DNA of 64,000 nt from Monosporascus cannonballus (taxonomy: Eukaryota; Ascomycota; Sordariomycetes; Xylariales), in assembly GCA_004154925.1 (NCBI GenBank), contig QJNS01000145.1, positions 124,001 to 188,000 of the forward strand, read 5' to 3'. Position 1 is the first letter of the stretch. The number at the start of each line of letters is the position of its first letter. Both the position numbers and the translations under genes were made by a program. Below are positions 35,238 through 48,660 of the stretch, piece after piece. The notes under the pieces were generated by a model. That model was given only the letters and a program-made list of their open reading frames with translations, was not told the origin of the DNA and made no database searches.

Positions 35238-36600
35238 ATACAAAAAATGTTCGGCATTAAATATTAAGATTTTTAAACCTTTTTTACAGGGCTTAATAAA
35301 GGGCCCTTATCGACCCAAAGTTATAACGGGTATTTAACGTTGTAACGGAAACCTTAATAAGCTCGATAACGGCTAAGAAATAATACATAAGTTATTAATT
35401 CGAGAAAAGCAAAAAAAGGCAACTTAATTCCGTAAGCATATAAAAACGTAGTATAAGGTAAATAAAAAACAGATATAAACGGTCGAATAATTCAAAAACG
35501 GCTTAATTATTTACTAGAAATTTATTATCCAGTTATAAGTTTAAAATATGATAACTTTTACGAATACCGACTTTTCTTTCGATTTAGCAATAATCGAAAA
35601 CATAATTAGGTTATTTTATAAAAACGGGTTAAACCACAGAATTAATAGCAGGAATTAAACGGAAGCCGTTATTCTGGCCAAAAAGGTTCGATAAAATAAA
35701 AAAATGTTTTTTGGATAATGCGTATTTATAATTTATAAATTCGAAATAAACGTTATTTTCGTAAAAGGAATTCGTAAAAATATTATGCTATATACGAAAG
35801 GTTCGAAACCTATATATAACGTACGATTATTATTTATTATATTACCGGCAGCTAAAATAATATTTATAATTTTGTTTATTTTTTTAAATATTAAATAAAT
35901 AATATAATAATCGGCATAAAAAAGAAAAAATAACTAAATATTTTTACAGCTTAAAATAAACCGATAACGCAAATTTTTCGTTATTTATTTTTTTTTTCGA
36001 AAAAATGTTAATAAACGCAAAATATTACTTAATAAACCGAAACGAAATTTACGTTTTTAAAAAAATATTAAATAAAACTTTTATTAAAATTTAATTTTAA
36101 TAAACCTTTTTAAAACGTATAACATATAGGTAAACAAAGTGATAGAAATTGCCAGATGCCTTAAAGAAATAACGCAATAAAAAACGAATAATATTTTAAT
36201 AACTTAATCGAACGATATTAATTAAGCGGAAAATAATTTAAATAATCATATAAACGTAATAAGTATTTTGGTGAGAAAATAATATAACTAAAGATTTTAA
36301 ATTTCACTTTTAATATAGAAATAATATATATAATAAGTAATTTAAAAAAAGGAAACGCTTATAAAATAAAGGGTTTTGATTTATACTATAAACATTTAAA
36401 TTATTAGGCGAATTGTTATTTATTTTTACTAGCAAATAAACCGCAAGGAAAACTTAATTAATTAAAAGCGTATAAAGAAAAAAGGTTAAAATCTAAAAAT
36501 AAAAAAGAAAAAAATGAATTTTAAGTATTAACGTATTTGGAATTAAAGAACGACCTAAGCCGAAATAAAAATTACAAAATGAAATATGGATAACATTTTA
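35238..36600 (+). other. Element F gag region, decayed
   Basis: No open frames. By position it should hold gag. The patch near 36,480-36,600 is Lys/Arg-rich (YKEKRLKSKNKKEKNEF), which would fit a nucleocapsid or linker region, but no zinc knuckle is visible. Confidence 0.4.
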
Positions 36601-36639
36601 TTTATTATCGATATATATATTAATTAAAAAGAATTATAA

Positions 36640-36950
36640 AAAATTTTGTTAATAAATAATATAAATATTTTGATATAATAAATAAGATATTTGTAAGGCG
36701 TTTACGGATACCGCATATTTTAATAAAATTACGCAAATTAAAAAAGGTTCGAAAAGAATTACCGATAATAACAAAACAAATTAAGAAAATAATATATATA
36801 AAGATAGATATCGACGGTTTTAAAATTAAAATATTTACATATATTATTAATAATTTTAATTATCCTTTAATTTTAGGGAAACTTTATATAGAATATGACG
36901 ATATTATATACGTAATATAAAAGCACTTTTTAACGATAAACGTAATAAAT
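36640..36950 (+). pseudogene. Aspartic protease remnant of element F
   Basis: The plus-strand frame reads ARRLRIPHILIKL-like residues (actual: VRRLRIPHILIKLRKLKKV), then YIKIDIDGFKIKIFTYII, then YPLILGKLYIEYDDIIY. The P-L-I-L-G motif with a preceding hydrophobic strand is the second conserved part of retropepsins in gypsy elements. The D-S/T-G active site is not preserved in readable form. The position before RT fits. Confidence 0.65.
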
Positions 36951-37399
36951 TATATAAGGGTTTACGAAAAACGATACGAAACCTAAAAGAATAACGTACA
37001 AATAATTTCCGAAACGAAAAAAATTTTAATTAGTATTTTGAAAGCCGAATTTCGGAAAATTAAAAAAAATTAAAAAGATTAAAAAAAATATTTAATTATT
37101 TTTAATTATATTAGTTAATATTAATAAACCGCTAACCCTTAAGAAAAAAATAAAGGTTGACGAAAAGTTTTCGTTTAAATTAAAAACGTTTTGGAAATTA
37201 TTTAATAAAAAATTAAATAATACCTTACCCTTAGTTCGCCCTAAAATAAATTATATAATTTTATTATATAAAAATGAAATACGGAAGGAAATATTAACAT
37301 TATAAAGGCCGTTATATAAGATAATTAAGGACGAATTATTTGCTTTAAGGAAAACCTTAAGAGAATTTTTAAATAAAAAGTATATCCGCGTAAATAATT

Positions 37400-38220
37400 T
37401 GCTTATAAGGATTTCAATTTTATTTGTAAAAAAAACTAAAAAGAATTTACGTTTTTATGGCGATTATCTAATTTAAATATAATAACCAAAAAAGATTATT
37501 ATTTTTTATCCCTTATTTCGGACATTTTAAAATTATTTCTTTACGTTAAAAATTTTACGAAAATAAACGTCCGAATAATATTTTATAAAATCAGGATTAA
37601 AAAGGAAAACGAATAGAAAACGGTATTCCGAACGCGTTTCGACGTATATTAATAATTAATAATATTATTTGGTTTATAGAGGGTTTTAATAACCTTTTAA
37701 CAATATATTAACAGGGTTTTAAAGAAATACCTTGATGTTTTTTATTTAGTATATATAAACAATATCCTTATTTCTTTTCTCCGGATTTAAAAAAGATTAT
37801 ATGCAAAAAATAAAGAATATTTTAAGTTATTTCAAAAAAGGGGATTTAAATCTATATATTTTTAAATACAAATCCGCCGGAAAAACAACAAAATATCTTA
37901 AATTTATCATACATGCCGGAAAAAGGATACAAATAAAACCCGAAAAGGTACGGGTAATCAAAAAGTAAAAAACTTTTAAAACATTTAAAAAAATCCGAAA
38001 TTTCTTGAAGTTCGCAAATTTTTATTATAATTTTATAGCTTATTATATAGATATATCGGTACCGCTAATAACTTTAACCCCGAAAAAAACCTTATTCCGT
38101 TAAAAGAAAAAAAGTAATATGCGAATACTTTAAAAGCGCCTTTATAACGGAATCGACTTTAACGTAATAAAGCGCCAAAAATTTTATAATATTAAAAATA
38201 AATTATTTAAAAGTAATATA
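37400..38220 (+). pseudogene. Reverse transcriptase and connection region of element F
   Basis: The plus strand shows LFVKKTKKNLRFYGDYLI (family: F-V-K-K...L-R-x-C-V-D-Y-R), then FYLVYINNILIS with YINN at 37,752-37,763 in place of YIDD, then GDLNLYIFKYKSAGKTTKYL, FIIHAGKRIQIKPEKVRVIK, and FANFYYNFIAYYIDISVPLI. This is the classical gypsy RT thumb to RNase H connection (L-G-F...F-L-G-F-A-N-F-Y-R-x-F-I). Both catalytic Asp residues are Asn. Frames shift a few times and several stops occur, so the enzyme is dead, but this is the best preserved pol stretch in the window. Confidence 0.88.
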
Positions 38221-38899
38221 CGTAAATTATTTATTACAGGTTAATAAATTAAGAATATTGTATCCGGTTATTTTTTATTTTATAAAATAAAACGGTATTA
38301 AAATTAATTACGAAATATATAATAAAAACATTTTAATAATAATAAATTATTTAAAAATATACGATTTAAAATTATTAAAAAATTAAATAAAGGTTAAATA
38401 AAATAATTAAAAGAAATTTCTATTTTAATTTTTATTTCGAATTCTATATCAGCTATTTAAATATTAATACCGTATATTTTTGCACAAAGAATAAAATATG
38501 TTTATAAGAAAAAGCGATAACCGGAAACCCATATGAAAATATTAATTAATAAAAAATAAATAATTATTAATCTTATTTTTAAACCGTTAAATATATGTAA
38601 AAAATAATAATACTTAATAATATTAAAATTACAATTAATAAATTATTTTAAGGAAAATAAATATTTTAATATTATGAAAATTTCCAAAAACTTTAAAATA
38701 TAAAATTAAAATATAATATAAATTATAATTATATAATTAAAATTATGATAAAAAAGAAATATAACTTTTTTACGAAATTATAATTATTAATATTAATTCC
38801 GGAAAATATTTTCAGCATTAAAAGCTATTCTGAATTTTTGAAATATTTTGAAACTCGAAATTAAAAATTATTTAAAATAACCGTAATATAAAATATATA

Positions 38900-39900
38900 C
38901 AATTTTTATATAATAAGCTATTTAAATAAAAAGACTAGAATATCGATATTTTCGAAAATACTCTTTTGCCGGATATATATTATATAATAAAGTAATTCTA
39001 TAAGAATTACGACGTATACGGTTATAAAAACGTATAGAAAAATAAAAAAGGAAATTATTAAAATTATTTTCTATTTTCACATAAATTTTTTATAAATAAT
39101 TATTTATCATTGTTACCCATTTATATATTATTTTTAAATATAACTTATTTTATTTAATATTTATGATAAGTTAATTATTTAAAATAATAATTTTAAAAGT
39201 AATAAGTATAATAAACGCAAAAGTATATACGGAAATATTTGTAAATATATATTAAGAATTTTTCACCTTTTTAAAAGTTAATATAAATAATAAAGAAATT
39301 AATTAGATAAATAAATTCTAAATTAAAGTTTATAAATTAATAAAGATAAAATTACCTTTTTTTACCTTATATTAAATTAAAATCGATAATAATACGGAAA
39401 ATGTTAATTAGAATAATATTAATTTATTTATAACTTTTCCTAACGTTTTTATAATAAAAATACAATAAGTTTTTTTAAAGGCGATATTTATAATTAATAA
39501 GCCAAATACGGTTTCGGTGAAATTATATTTTTAATTTTATAAATATTATATTAACCTGATTCCCTAAATAAAAAAAATTTAATAATTAAAAAATATTTAC
39601 GTATAACACCGGAAAAGTTTATTAGACAATTACGAAAAAATACGGAATTCGTTGAAGCCGTAATGGCGGTAACTTAGGAAACCCAAAAAGAAATAACTTA
39701 TAAATATTGTTTTCCTTTCGAAAAATACGAAATTAATTATAAAATGTAATTATGCTTACAAAATATCGTTATTTTTTAACCGTCGAATATATTAAAATAA
39801 TTTTAAATGAAATATTAAATAATTAAAATAAATAGTTTTTATATTATTATATTAAATATATTTATAACGATTTATAACGGTTTTTACGTTAATATATTAA
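38900..39900 (+). pseudogene. Integrase region of element F, decayed
   Basis: At 39,590-39,740 the plus strand reads TPEKFIRQLRKNTEFVEAVM, AVT then ETQKEITYKYCFPFEKYEIN. The family has an E-x-x-x-E-Y-A-N-R-x-R-x-P-A-x-x-Y-x-V-G-D-K-V-W block after the integrase core, which this matches in spacing. The DDE core upstream could not be followed. Confidence 0.55.
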
Positions 39901-41684
39901 AGCGTATAAACTGTTTTTTATCGTTTTAAATTAATGTAAATACGTAACTTTGTTTTATTATTTTTTAAACAAATAATGAACCGGAATTTAAAATCGAAAA
40001 TATTTTTAAGTCCCAATTTAAAAAAAATAAAAAAAAACTTTATACGTTAAATCAAAGTAAAATAATTAGGTTTCGTAAAACCGATTAAAACCCCATTTAA
40101 GGAATTCGCAGATACGGTAGTTTTATAATAGTTCAAAACGAAATACGATAATATAGTTATTAATAACGGACCCCAAATTTAACGTATTATTCGAAAGCGG
40201 ACAAATAAAAGTCGCGCTTAAATTTACCTGCCGGACAACGTATAAATAATATAAAAAATTTAAGGAAACCGTTTAAACATACCTTTAAATAATTTATAAA
40301 TATATGTTAAAATAACATTTTTATTATTTACAGACAGATTGTATTAAAGAAAATTAGCAATTATAAAAATAATACGATAATTGCTATATTATTTAATTAT
40401 TTTTAAAGATTTATAAATATAACGATTTATTTTATGAATTTATAACGTTAATATTATATGGGAATTACGTATTTAAAACGCCAAATTATTTAATTATATT
40501 TATATTAAATTTTAGTATAACCGGGAATTTTTTAATTATTTAAATTACGATTATAAGATTTTCGAAAATAATAATAATATAATTACTAATAGTTATTAAT
40601 TTAAGTTATAAAGTAAATTGATAAATAATATTGGAAAAATGCAAAAATATGATAAAAGATTTATATAATAAGGTTTATTATTTTTATACGTAATACGTTT
40701 TTTATTATACGGAACAAAAAGACCGGTAAAACCGGCTGCTTAATTTACGTATAACTAAGGTATAAATTAAGAATTAAAAAGGTAAATTTATTTCGGAATA
40801 AATAACTTAAGAAAATTTAAAAGGTAAACCTAAGGCCTTAATACCCGTTTTTTTCTAAATACGGATAACCGTTAAATTAATTTTAACGGCAAAGGAATAA
40901 CATAAAAAAATACGTAAAAAAGATTTTATTAAAATTAAAGAAATTATAATTATAAATACTTTTGTAAAAAATATTAATTATTTAACGAAATTCGGAAATA
41001 TTAGTAATTTATACAAAAGTTATATTAAAAGAATATATTAATGAAAATTAAAAAGGTATATATTTCGAGATATTTATAATTTTAATTACTGTAAATTTAA
41101 TAATAAAACGCCTTTTTGATTATAATAATAAATACTTTGAAAATAAGAAATAAATAATATATAAATATATTATATATTTCCTTAATGTTAGTACAACACG
41201 TTCGAAATTTCGGCATAACAAATTATATAAATAAAATAAGGTATATTACGAATACAAATAAGATATTCGTTTAGGATAACGTAAAGATATAACACACCAA
41301 AACTTTTAATAAATTTTAACTTTTTAAAAAGGCCCGAAAACATAAAAACGTCCTTTTTGCGGGATATTTTTATAAAGTTATAACGTATTAATTAATGTTT
41401 AAACCGTTACGAAATAATATATAAAAATATCATAATAAGTATTAATAAAAATTAATTACGAAATTCTTATAATATTATAATAAAATGAAAATAAATAAAA
41501 CCGTAAATATATTTTTATATATAAATATATTTAACGTATAATTATCTTATAATTAGTTCCGTAAATTAGGCCTAATTTAAAAATCGAGAAATTTCTTAAC
41601 TTCGGATTAATTACAAATTAAGGATTAACGCAATTATTAATTTTGTAATAAGCGAACCCCTTTTAGAAAAAATAAAACATAATA

Positions 41685-41855
41685 TAATAAAGTTGTATAA
41701 AGCCTTATTATAGAGCACCGAATAAACGCCGGTACCAAATAACATTAACGCATCGCCTTATATACGAACATTTATAAGTATATTTTTATTGGCAATTAAT
41801 TACAAACCGCTTAGGTAAAGCATTTTATAAACTTATTAATTAATATTTTTAAATA
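41685..41855 (+). repeat. 3' LTR of element F
   Basis: Starts TAATAAAGTTGTATAAAGCC and ends near TTTTTAAATA. Compared with the 5' copy both ends show TG-to-TA and CA-to-TA type changes. The exact right edge is uncertain by a few bases. Confidence 0.7.
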
Positions 41856-41869
41856 ATCTTTTAAATCTT

Positions 41870-43070
41870 TTTTTATTTTACTTTTTTTATGTATTATTGT
41901 AACCTATATATTAATAATTCCTTTTACATTTCCGGTTTCTAAAACTTTGTTAATTTTAAGCGTAACATTTACGTTTAAATTATTTTGTAAAATTTTAATT
42001 GGACCATAAAATAATGCCGAATATATAGAAATTATATAGAAATATTTTTTGCCTCGTTCTTATGCGTAATTTATATATTTATAATACGCCAAATTCCGTT
42101 AATTATCATATTTAATAAACATTTATATAATATATATTTTTTAAGTCGGTCGTTTAATTTATAAAATTATAAATACTTTTTCTATTATTTATATAATATC
42201 TGCTCTATATAATCATTTCGTTAAATTACGAAAATCGTAATTAATTAATAATTCGTATTTATTTTAATAATTTATTAATTTATAAAATCGGTGTAATACG
42301 CCATAACGAAAATCTTATTTTGCCGATTCATATTACGGAAAATACTTCGAACTATATTATTAATATTTAATACTTATATTAATATTATATTTTTCCCTCA
42401 TAAAAAGTTTTATTTCTAATATAGGTATTTCGTGATGTTATTAAATTTATAAATATTTAATAATTATAAGATTTTTTTTTTAATATATATTCATATTATT
42501 TTTTTAATTCTTTGCTATATTAATACAACGTTATAATATATGTTTAATATTTGAAATTAATTACCCATAATATGGATTTTTTGCAAAGAATATCTTATAT
42601 TTTAGGATAATCGAACATTCTTTAATTAATACAAAAATACCTCACTTAAGATTACGCCGTCGGTTTCGCCTTATCGTACCTTACTTTGGTACAGGTTTTG
42701 GTTATTTTTTAATTAAAAATTTATTACGTATTTTTAAAGTTATTTTTCGGCAGTAAATTATTTTGATTTTAATATTTATTCCGGTTATTTTTTGATCCAA
42801 GATTTTATTACCCGTTCTGAACGTTATTTTTTAAAATTAGGTTATTTTTCGAAAATACGTTACATTTTAAGGAATATATTATTTTTCGCGGATATTATTA
42901 GCAAATATAATTTTTTAACCGTACAAATAAGGCTTTTTAGATTTATTCGACATATATTATTGGGAGTTATAACGGAAACTGCTTTTATTATACCGACAAA
43001 AAATTTATTTGCCTTTTTTAATATCGCAAAATATATAAAAATATATATTATAATATGAATTTTGCGTATT
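41870..43070 (-). pseudogene. Long decayed minus-strand frame, unidentified
   Basis: Reading stops as former Gln/Arg/Trp codons, the minus strand keeps one coherent frame for most of this stretch, with protein-like segments such as SERVIKSWIKK, KSKQFTAEK, KNNQNLYQSKVR and LYRADIIQI. The residue mix is richer in Gln, Lys, Glu and Arg than the shadow frames. The plus-strand open stretch 42,792-43,058 lies opposite and is hydrophobic, hence probably the shadow. I do not recognise the protein. It directly abuts the right end of element F. Confidence 0.35.
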
Positions 43071-45800
43071 ACATAGAAAATAATTAATTAATAATTGTTC
43101 TGTCGTAAATAATATAATTGCATAAATTAAAATATAATAAATATTTTAAAACATAAAAAATGATAGGTAAATTAAAATATTTATTATATATCAAATTATT
43201 ATAATAATTATATTTAATAATTAATTAATATAATTTTATAAATTATCTTAAAAACTCTATAAAAAAGTTTAAATTTGGTATAATTTGTATATAATTATTA
43301 CTTTTTTTCGTTATATATTATTAGTTCGGTATAAAAAATATAATATTAATATTTTTATTTATATTTAATAATTTACATAAATTTAGTTATGTATATATAT
43401 ATAACTATATAATCCTAAAACATATATATATTTTAATTCTCTATATATATGTATTATCTTAAGATATTTTTATAATTTATTAATTATTCGTAAGTTTTAT
43501 TCGTATACTATAAATCTTTATATATTTCTTATTAATATTAAAAACATATTGGATAATTATGTATTATACGAATTTCACTTTACTGACCATATTTTAAGTC
43601 CTTTATTTATATTTTTAATTTTAATTAAAACCAATTTATATTAATAAATTTATAGTATTATTCAATCTTTTAATTACAATTACTTATATATATATTTAAT
43701 ATTATATAAGTCATATAATAATATTATCGCCGTTTAAGAAAATAAAATACGGCAATCGTATTCGAAAAATATATTATAATTTATTCAAAAATAAAAATAT
43801 ATATAAAGATTATAACGGTATTAATTTAACTATCGATACGAAATATATTAATTATGGCAAGATTTTCCGTATTTTATTTCGTTTTATATATACCGTTCTT
43901 CTAAACTTTAACTTAATTTATAAATTAATTTTTTCTTAAGTTAAACGATTATTTAATAAAGTTTTAATATTAGAAGTTTTTTATAAGATATATTTTATTA
44001 TTATATGCCAAAGAAATAAATTATTTATCGTTATATATTTATTAATATATATTTTACCCTCAATAATTTCGGAATATTACTTAAATCAAGATTTCAAAAA
44101 TCGTATTTATATATTTTAATAATTTTTAAACCTTATTTATATTGTATTATTAAAGGAGTATTAAATTTTACATAATATTATTCGTTTTTTTTCTTTTTAT
44201 TAAAATATAATAATAAAATATCCGATACGGATAATACGGATTATTAAATAATAAATTTTTAAAACCGTAATACAAACGTTCTTTATATTACAAATTTAAT
44301 TAACATAAGCTTTTTAAAAAACCGTATAATTTAAGTCGTTAATCGTTTTCGAGAATTTATAAATTAAAATGATTTGCATAATATGGATAATACCAGAAAT
44401 ATAGTAATCTTATGGTCCTAATTAAGAAAAATGCAAAATCACGATATCGCTGATAATATATATTATATAAACGTTATTTTTATAATATTAATTAAAAGGA
44501 ATATCCGTAAATATACGTAATTAATTATCGAACAAATAAGTTGATATAAAAATTAGATTTTTAAGTAGCGCAATATATTTAATATTAATAATGAAGAATT
44601 TCGCGGTTATTCGAAATATCGGATTATTATTATATTTATATAAGATTTTAATATAAAAGATTTTCTAATACCAATTAAGAAAGAAATTAGAAAATCCATA
44701 TAATTAATCAAGGACTTCATTACGCCGATATAATAAAAATGCAGCAAAAAGAGAAAAACTAAATCCGGCCGTATATATTTATTAACAAAATCCCAAAACA
44801 TTTAGCTTAAAGAAAAAATAATTATTAAAGCTTTTAATAAAATAATAACGAAATATACGAACGGTTTTAAAAAATATTATTTAGGATCGTAGGCCGATAA
44901 ATATTAATCCTAATTATAAGAAAATAAATTTATAAAACGTAATTAATAAAGATTTATTAAAAATTCGGGATCTTAAATATTTCGAATTAATATTTTCCAA
45001 GAAACGAATGTTAAAATAACTATATTAATAACGGAAAAATGGCTTTTTAAATAACAAAAAAAATATTTACATTATTTATTTATCTATATAATCAGCTTTT
45101 TATCTTAATTACTTAACTCAAATTAAAATACCTTAAAGGTTAAAATAATAAAAATACTTTAAAAATTAATATGCCGAAATCGAAAACAAAAACCGGAAAA
45201 TAAAATTTAAAAACTGTTATTTTAATGTTTTAAATTCAGGGTTATAAATTAAAAAAATAATTTATTAATAATCGTAATAAATTATATTTTAAATTACGGA
45301 TTATAAAATTCCGTTAATCTTTTTAATTAAAATAATATATTGAATATCTATTCCGGTATATATTTAATCCGGAATAAAACGAATTAATATTTTATATAAA
45401 ATTTAATAAATTAAAAATTAATATAAATATAAATTTTAATAAATAAATAATATATAAATTATTTTAATTAATATTATGTAAATATTTATAATTATTACGC
45501 TTTATAATTACGATATTACGCCAAACCCAAATACGTTTTTTGTTATCGGCTTTAATTAAAACCGGCAAAATTTCGTTTTTTATTTTTTAATTTAATATCG
45601 TAATAATCTTTTAATTTGTTATAAATGTAAATATCTAATAGATATCGTTTATTTTTAACGCGAAATTCGTTATTTTCATTGAAAAATATTATTATGACTT
45701 TTTTAAATATATTATTTATAATGTCGTATTATGGATTATTATATTTTAGCAACGCCAGCGATTCCCCTAAAAATATTAAAATAATAAATTATATAAATAT
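43071..45800. other. Decayed AT-rich sequence with a weak plus-strand frame
   Basis: Mostly featureless. Between about 44,720 and 45,110 the plus strand reads NKNAAKREKLNPAVYIY, NIRTVLKNII, DRRPININPNYKKIN and LLKIRDLKYFELIFSKKRML with RIP-type stops. It is a possible remnant of a DNA-binding or transposase-like protein, but no motif is diagnostic. The minus-strand stretch 44,607-44,801 is opposite and hydrophobic. Confidence 0.3.
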
Positions 45801-48660
45801 AGGTACGGTAACGAAAAGGGACTTAAAAGGTTAAAAATATTTTAAAACGATAAATTTAACATCGATAATATAAATAAAGAGAATAAAATAAATGTTTGAT
45901 TAAAATTATTTAATATATAGCAAATTGTATATATAAATATAAGTATTATTATTACAAAATTTATAACCTTAAATTACAAAAACGTATAAATTATACACGG
46001 ATGTAATATTTAAATTGTTAAAATTACCGTTAAACCGTTAAATATTAGTTTAAACCGCGTAAATATATATAAATTATTCTAAATAGGACTAAACGCGATT
46101 TATACTATTTTTATGTTTTTTTTTCGATATTTATTAAGCTTATAATATAATAATAATCCATAATTTAAATAAATTGGTTTACGATATAAGGATATAATGC
46201 CGCTATTTCCGATTAAGCGAATTTCGCCGTCTACTAAAAACTTCTTATATTTTCTGTAAAATCAAAAATAAATCTTTTGGGTATATTATATATAATATAA
46301 AAAATAAGCTGTTTTTGAAAATGTTTTAGTATTATTATTTATCAAAACTGGGAAACGCTTTAATTAATTTAATTATTTTCTTAATTAAAATACGGATTTT
46401 AAATTGTATTTTATTTATTCGGAAATTTTTTAAATAAAAATTATTTTAATTTAAAGAAAAAACAAAGATTTTTAGTTCCTTTATAACTAAACGAAAATAC
46501 CAGCGTAAAAGTTTATTCGTTTACTTATCGTTTATAAGAGAACTTTATTATTTCATAAATAACCGCCTTTATCAAACCGGTTTTTGGTTATTTTTACGTC
46601 AATACTTTCGAAATTTAAAATTCAGATATATAATAAAAATTAAAGAGATATATATTATAATAAGATTTAGCCGTAATGAAATTATTATTGGTTTTCATAA
46701 CATAATAATTTGGTTTTGTTAAATATATCAAAATTACTTTAAGTATATATTTGCCGTTAAACAACGCATATTATTAAGGCCTTATTTTTTTTGAAACCGT
46801 ATATGAAAATTATTTTATTTTGAAAGGTTAAAATTAATGTTTAAATTGTCCGAAAGTTAAAATTAAAATTTAATAATTATTTTGTTTTAATTAAGATTAT
46901 TTACGATAAAATAAGTATCGCTTTTTTATTATTTAAATCTGCAACATTATTTTTTATTATGATGTTTACATTTTTATAAGTAATACGGTTTTCAATTTGC
47001 CGGGCCTGGATTACCTTTGTTATTTTTTTGATATAAATAACTTAATTTTATATTTATTAAACGCTTATTTAAATATAAATAATATAGCTTATTTATAAAT
47101 AATTAAATTTAATCGTATATAATTAAAAATCGTACGATAAAACTATTATGAAAAATCCTTTATCGAAAACCTTTACCGTATATTTTATTATATTATTTGA
47201 TTTATATTCGCGAAAATTTATATTTAATCTAAAAATGATAATAAATAAAATAATATTAATTAGATTTTTTAATTATTTTAAATTATAATATATACGAATT
47301 TGGTTTCCGTAAAGTAAAACGGAATTATAAAACTTAATAATTTTTTTATAATTTTCAATAAATAACTCCAGTTTATTATAATCCTTAATAAATAATTACA
47401 GATATTTATAATATTCGCCATATTGTTAATATAAATAATAATCTTATTAATAATACGCAAATACCTAAGTTAAATTACAAAATATTAATAAATAACCAAA
47501 ATATATTAGTTATTAAGAAACCTAAATATTCTTTATATAAACGTTAATTTTTAAATATAAGGAAAATAGTAATATTAATTTCGGAATAATTAATCTTAAT
47601 ATCTTGGATTTCCGCTGTATAATTATATTTAATTGAGCCGCCGATTTGATGAAAACGTTATGTTTTGTAATTTCTTTTATAATATTATTTTGACTTATTA
47701 TATACGTTAATTAATAAATCTAAATAAGGAAATAAAGCTTAACATACAGATATTAATATATTTAAGCCGAAAATCTTTTTCTCCGAAATTAAATACCTTT
47801 CGTCGATAATAACCAAATTATATCGTTGTTCGAAAAGAAAATTTAATATAATAATTTAAAATTAATCATTTAATATTTATTTAGAATTAAAAATAATATA
47901 GTTATGCCGTCCGATAACTATATAGTTAAATATCTTTAAGTTAAGTTTTTTCGTATTTAGAAATATTAAAATAAAAGCAAAATATAAAATTATTTATATG
48001 GATATTTAACATTTCTGATAACGTAATTAATAATATAACTTAGATAATAATTAAATTAATTATTAAAAAATTGAATTAATTAAGAATTTCCTGAGATATA
48101 TTTTAATAACAAAAGAATTATTAAGTTTTTTGAAAAGCAGATTATATGCCATATTAATATATTTTTTTCATACAAAACGGCCTTATTTATTAACTATATA
48201 GCCTAATATTAAGGGAATAAACCGCCGGTATAAGGTTTTTATAAGGTTATCGGCCGTATATACAATATTAGCATATAGGTTAATTACGTTTTTACCGGCA
48301 AAAAAGAGGTAAAAAATACCGGATAAAAATATATGTTTCGTTTTAAAAAGTTAAATATTCGAAAATAAAAGATTTTTACCTTAAACCTTTAAATATATTA
48401 CCGTATTTACTTAACTAAGAAAATAATATATTCCGGCGTTTATTACGACGATTTTAAACCTTATGTATTATTATTTTGGCTTATAAGATTATATTATTAT
48501 CGTATTAGGTTGAAAGGATTAAAACGTTATAACATATATTAATCGAGACTTTAGGCTATTTCTTATTATAATAATTTGTATTTTGAATCCATTAGAATTA
48601 TTATTATATTAAAAAATAAAAATTTTAATTTTGCATTAAATTATATGAGTTAAAGTATTA
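45740..48660 (-). pseudogene. Very long decayed minus-strand frame, unidentified
   Basis: With stops read through, the minus strand is coherent over large parts of nearly 3 kb, with an ATG at about 48,600 followed by DSKYKLL and AQSLD. Later segments include FNPFNLIR, YFRIFNFLKRNIYFYPVFF, LTYMLILYIRPI, FRKYKKFLVDGEIRLIGNSG-like text (actual: YRKYKKFLVDGEIRLIGNSG) and ILNFESIDVKITKNRFDKGG. Nearly all stops are TAA or TAG. The size would suit a transposase, polymerase or other large transposon protein. No catalytic signature is recognisable, so no function is given. Confidence 0.35.

Larger units (their letters stand above)
35029..41855 (+). mobile_element. Element F: RIP-degraded Ty3/gypsy retrotransposon
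   Basis: The two ends share an LTR: 35,029-35,237 and about 41,685-41,855, with matching blocks such as GAGCACCGxAxAAACGCCG, GCATCGCCTTATATxCGAAC and CGxTTAGGTAAA. The 5' copy has about 39 extra bases in a pyrimidine-rich stretch. The plus strand carries a protease remnant (36.6-36.95 kb), RT (37.4-38.1 kb) and the region after the integrase core (39.6-39.75 kb: TPEKFIRQLRKNTEFVEAVM, then YCFPFEKYEI). No chromodomain was recognised. Target duplications could not be read with confidence. Confidence 0.85.

Noticed and set aside
42792..43058. Plus-strand 88-codon hydrophobic frame
   Set aside because: The opposite strand gives the more protein-like reading; Phe/Ile-rich frames are common in this composition.
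44720..48660. Starship captain (DUF3435 tyrosine recombinase) or LINE pol
   Set aside because: Considered for the unidentified frames, but no R...HxxR...Y, no endonuclease and no FADD/YADD motif could be read.
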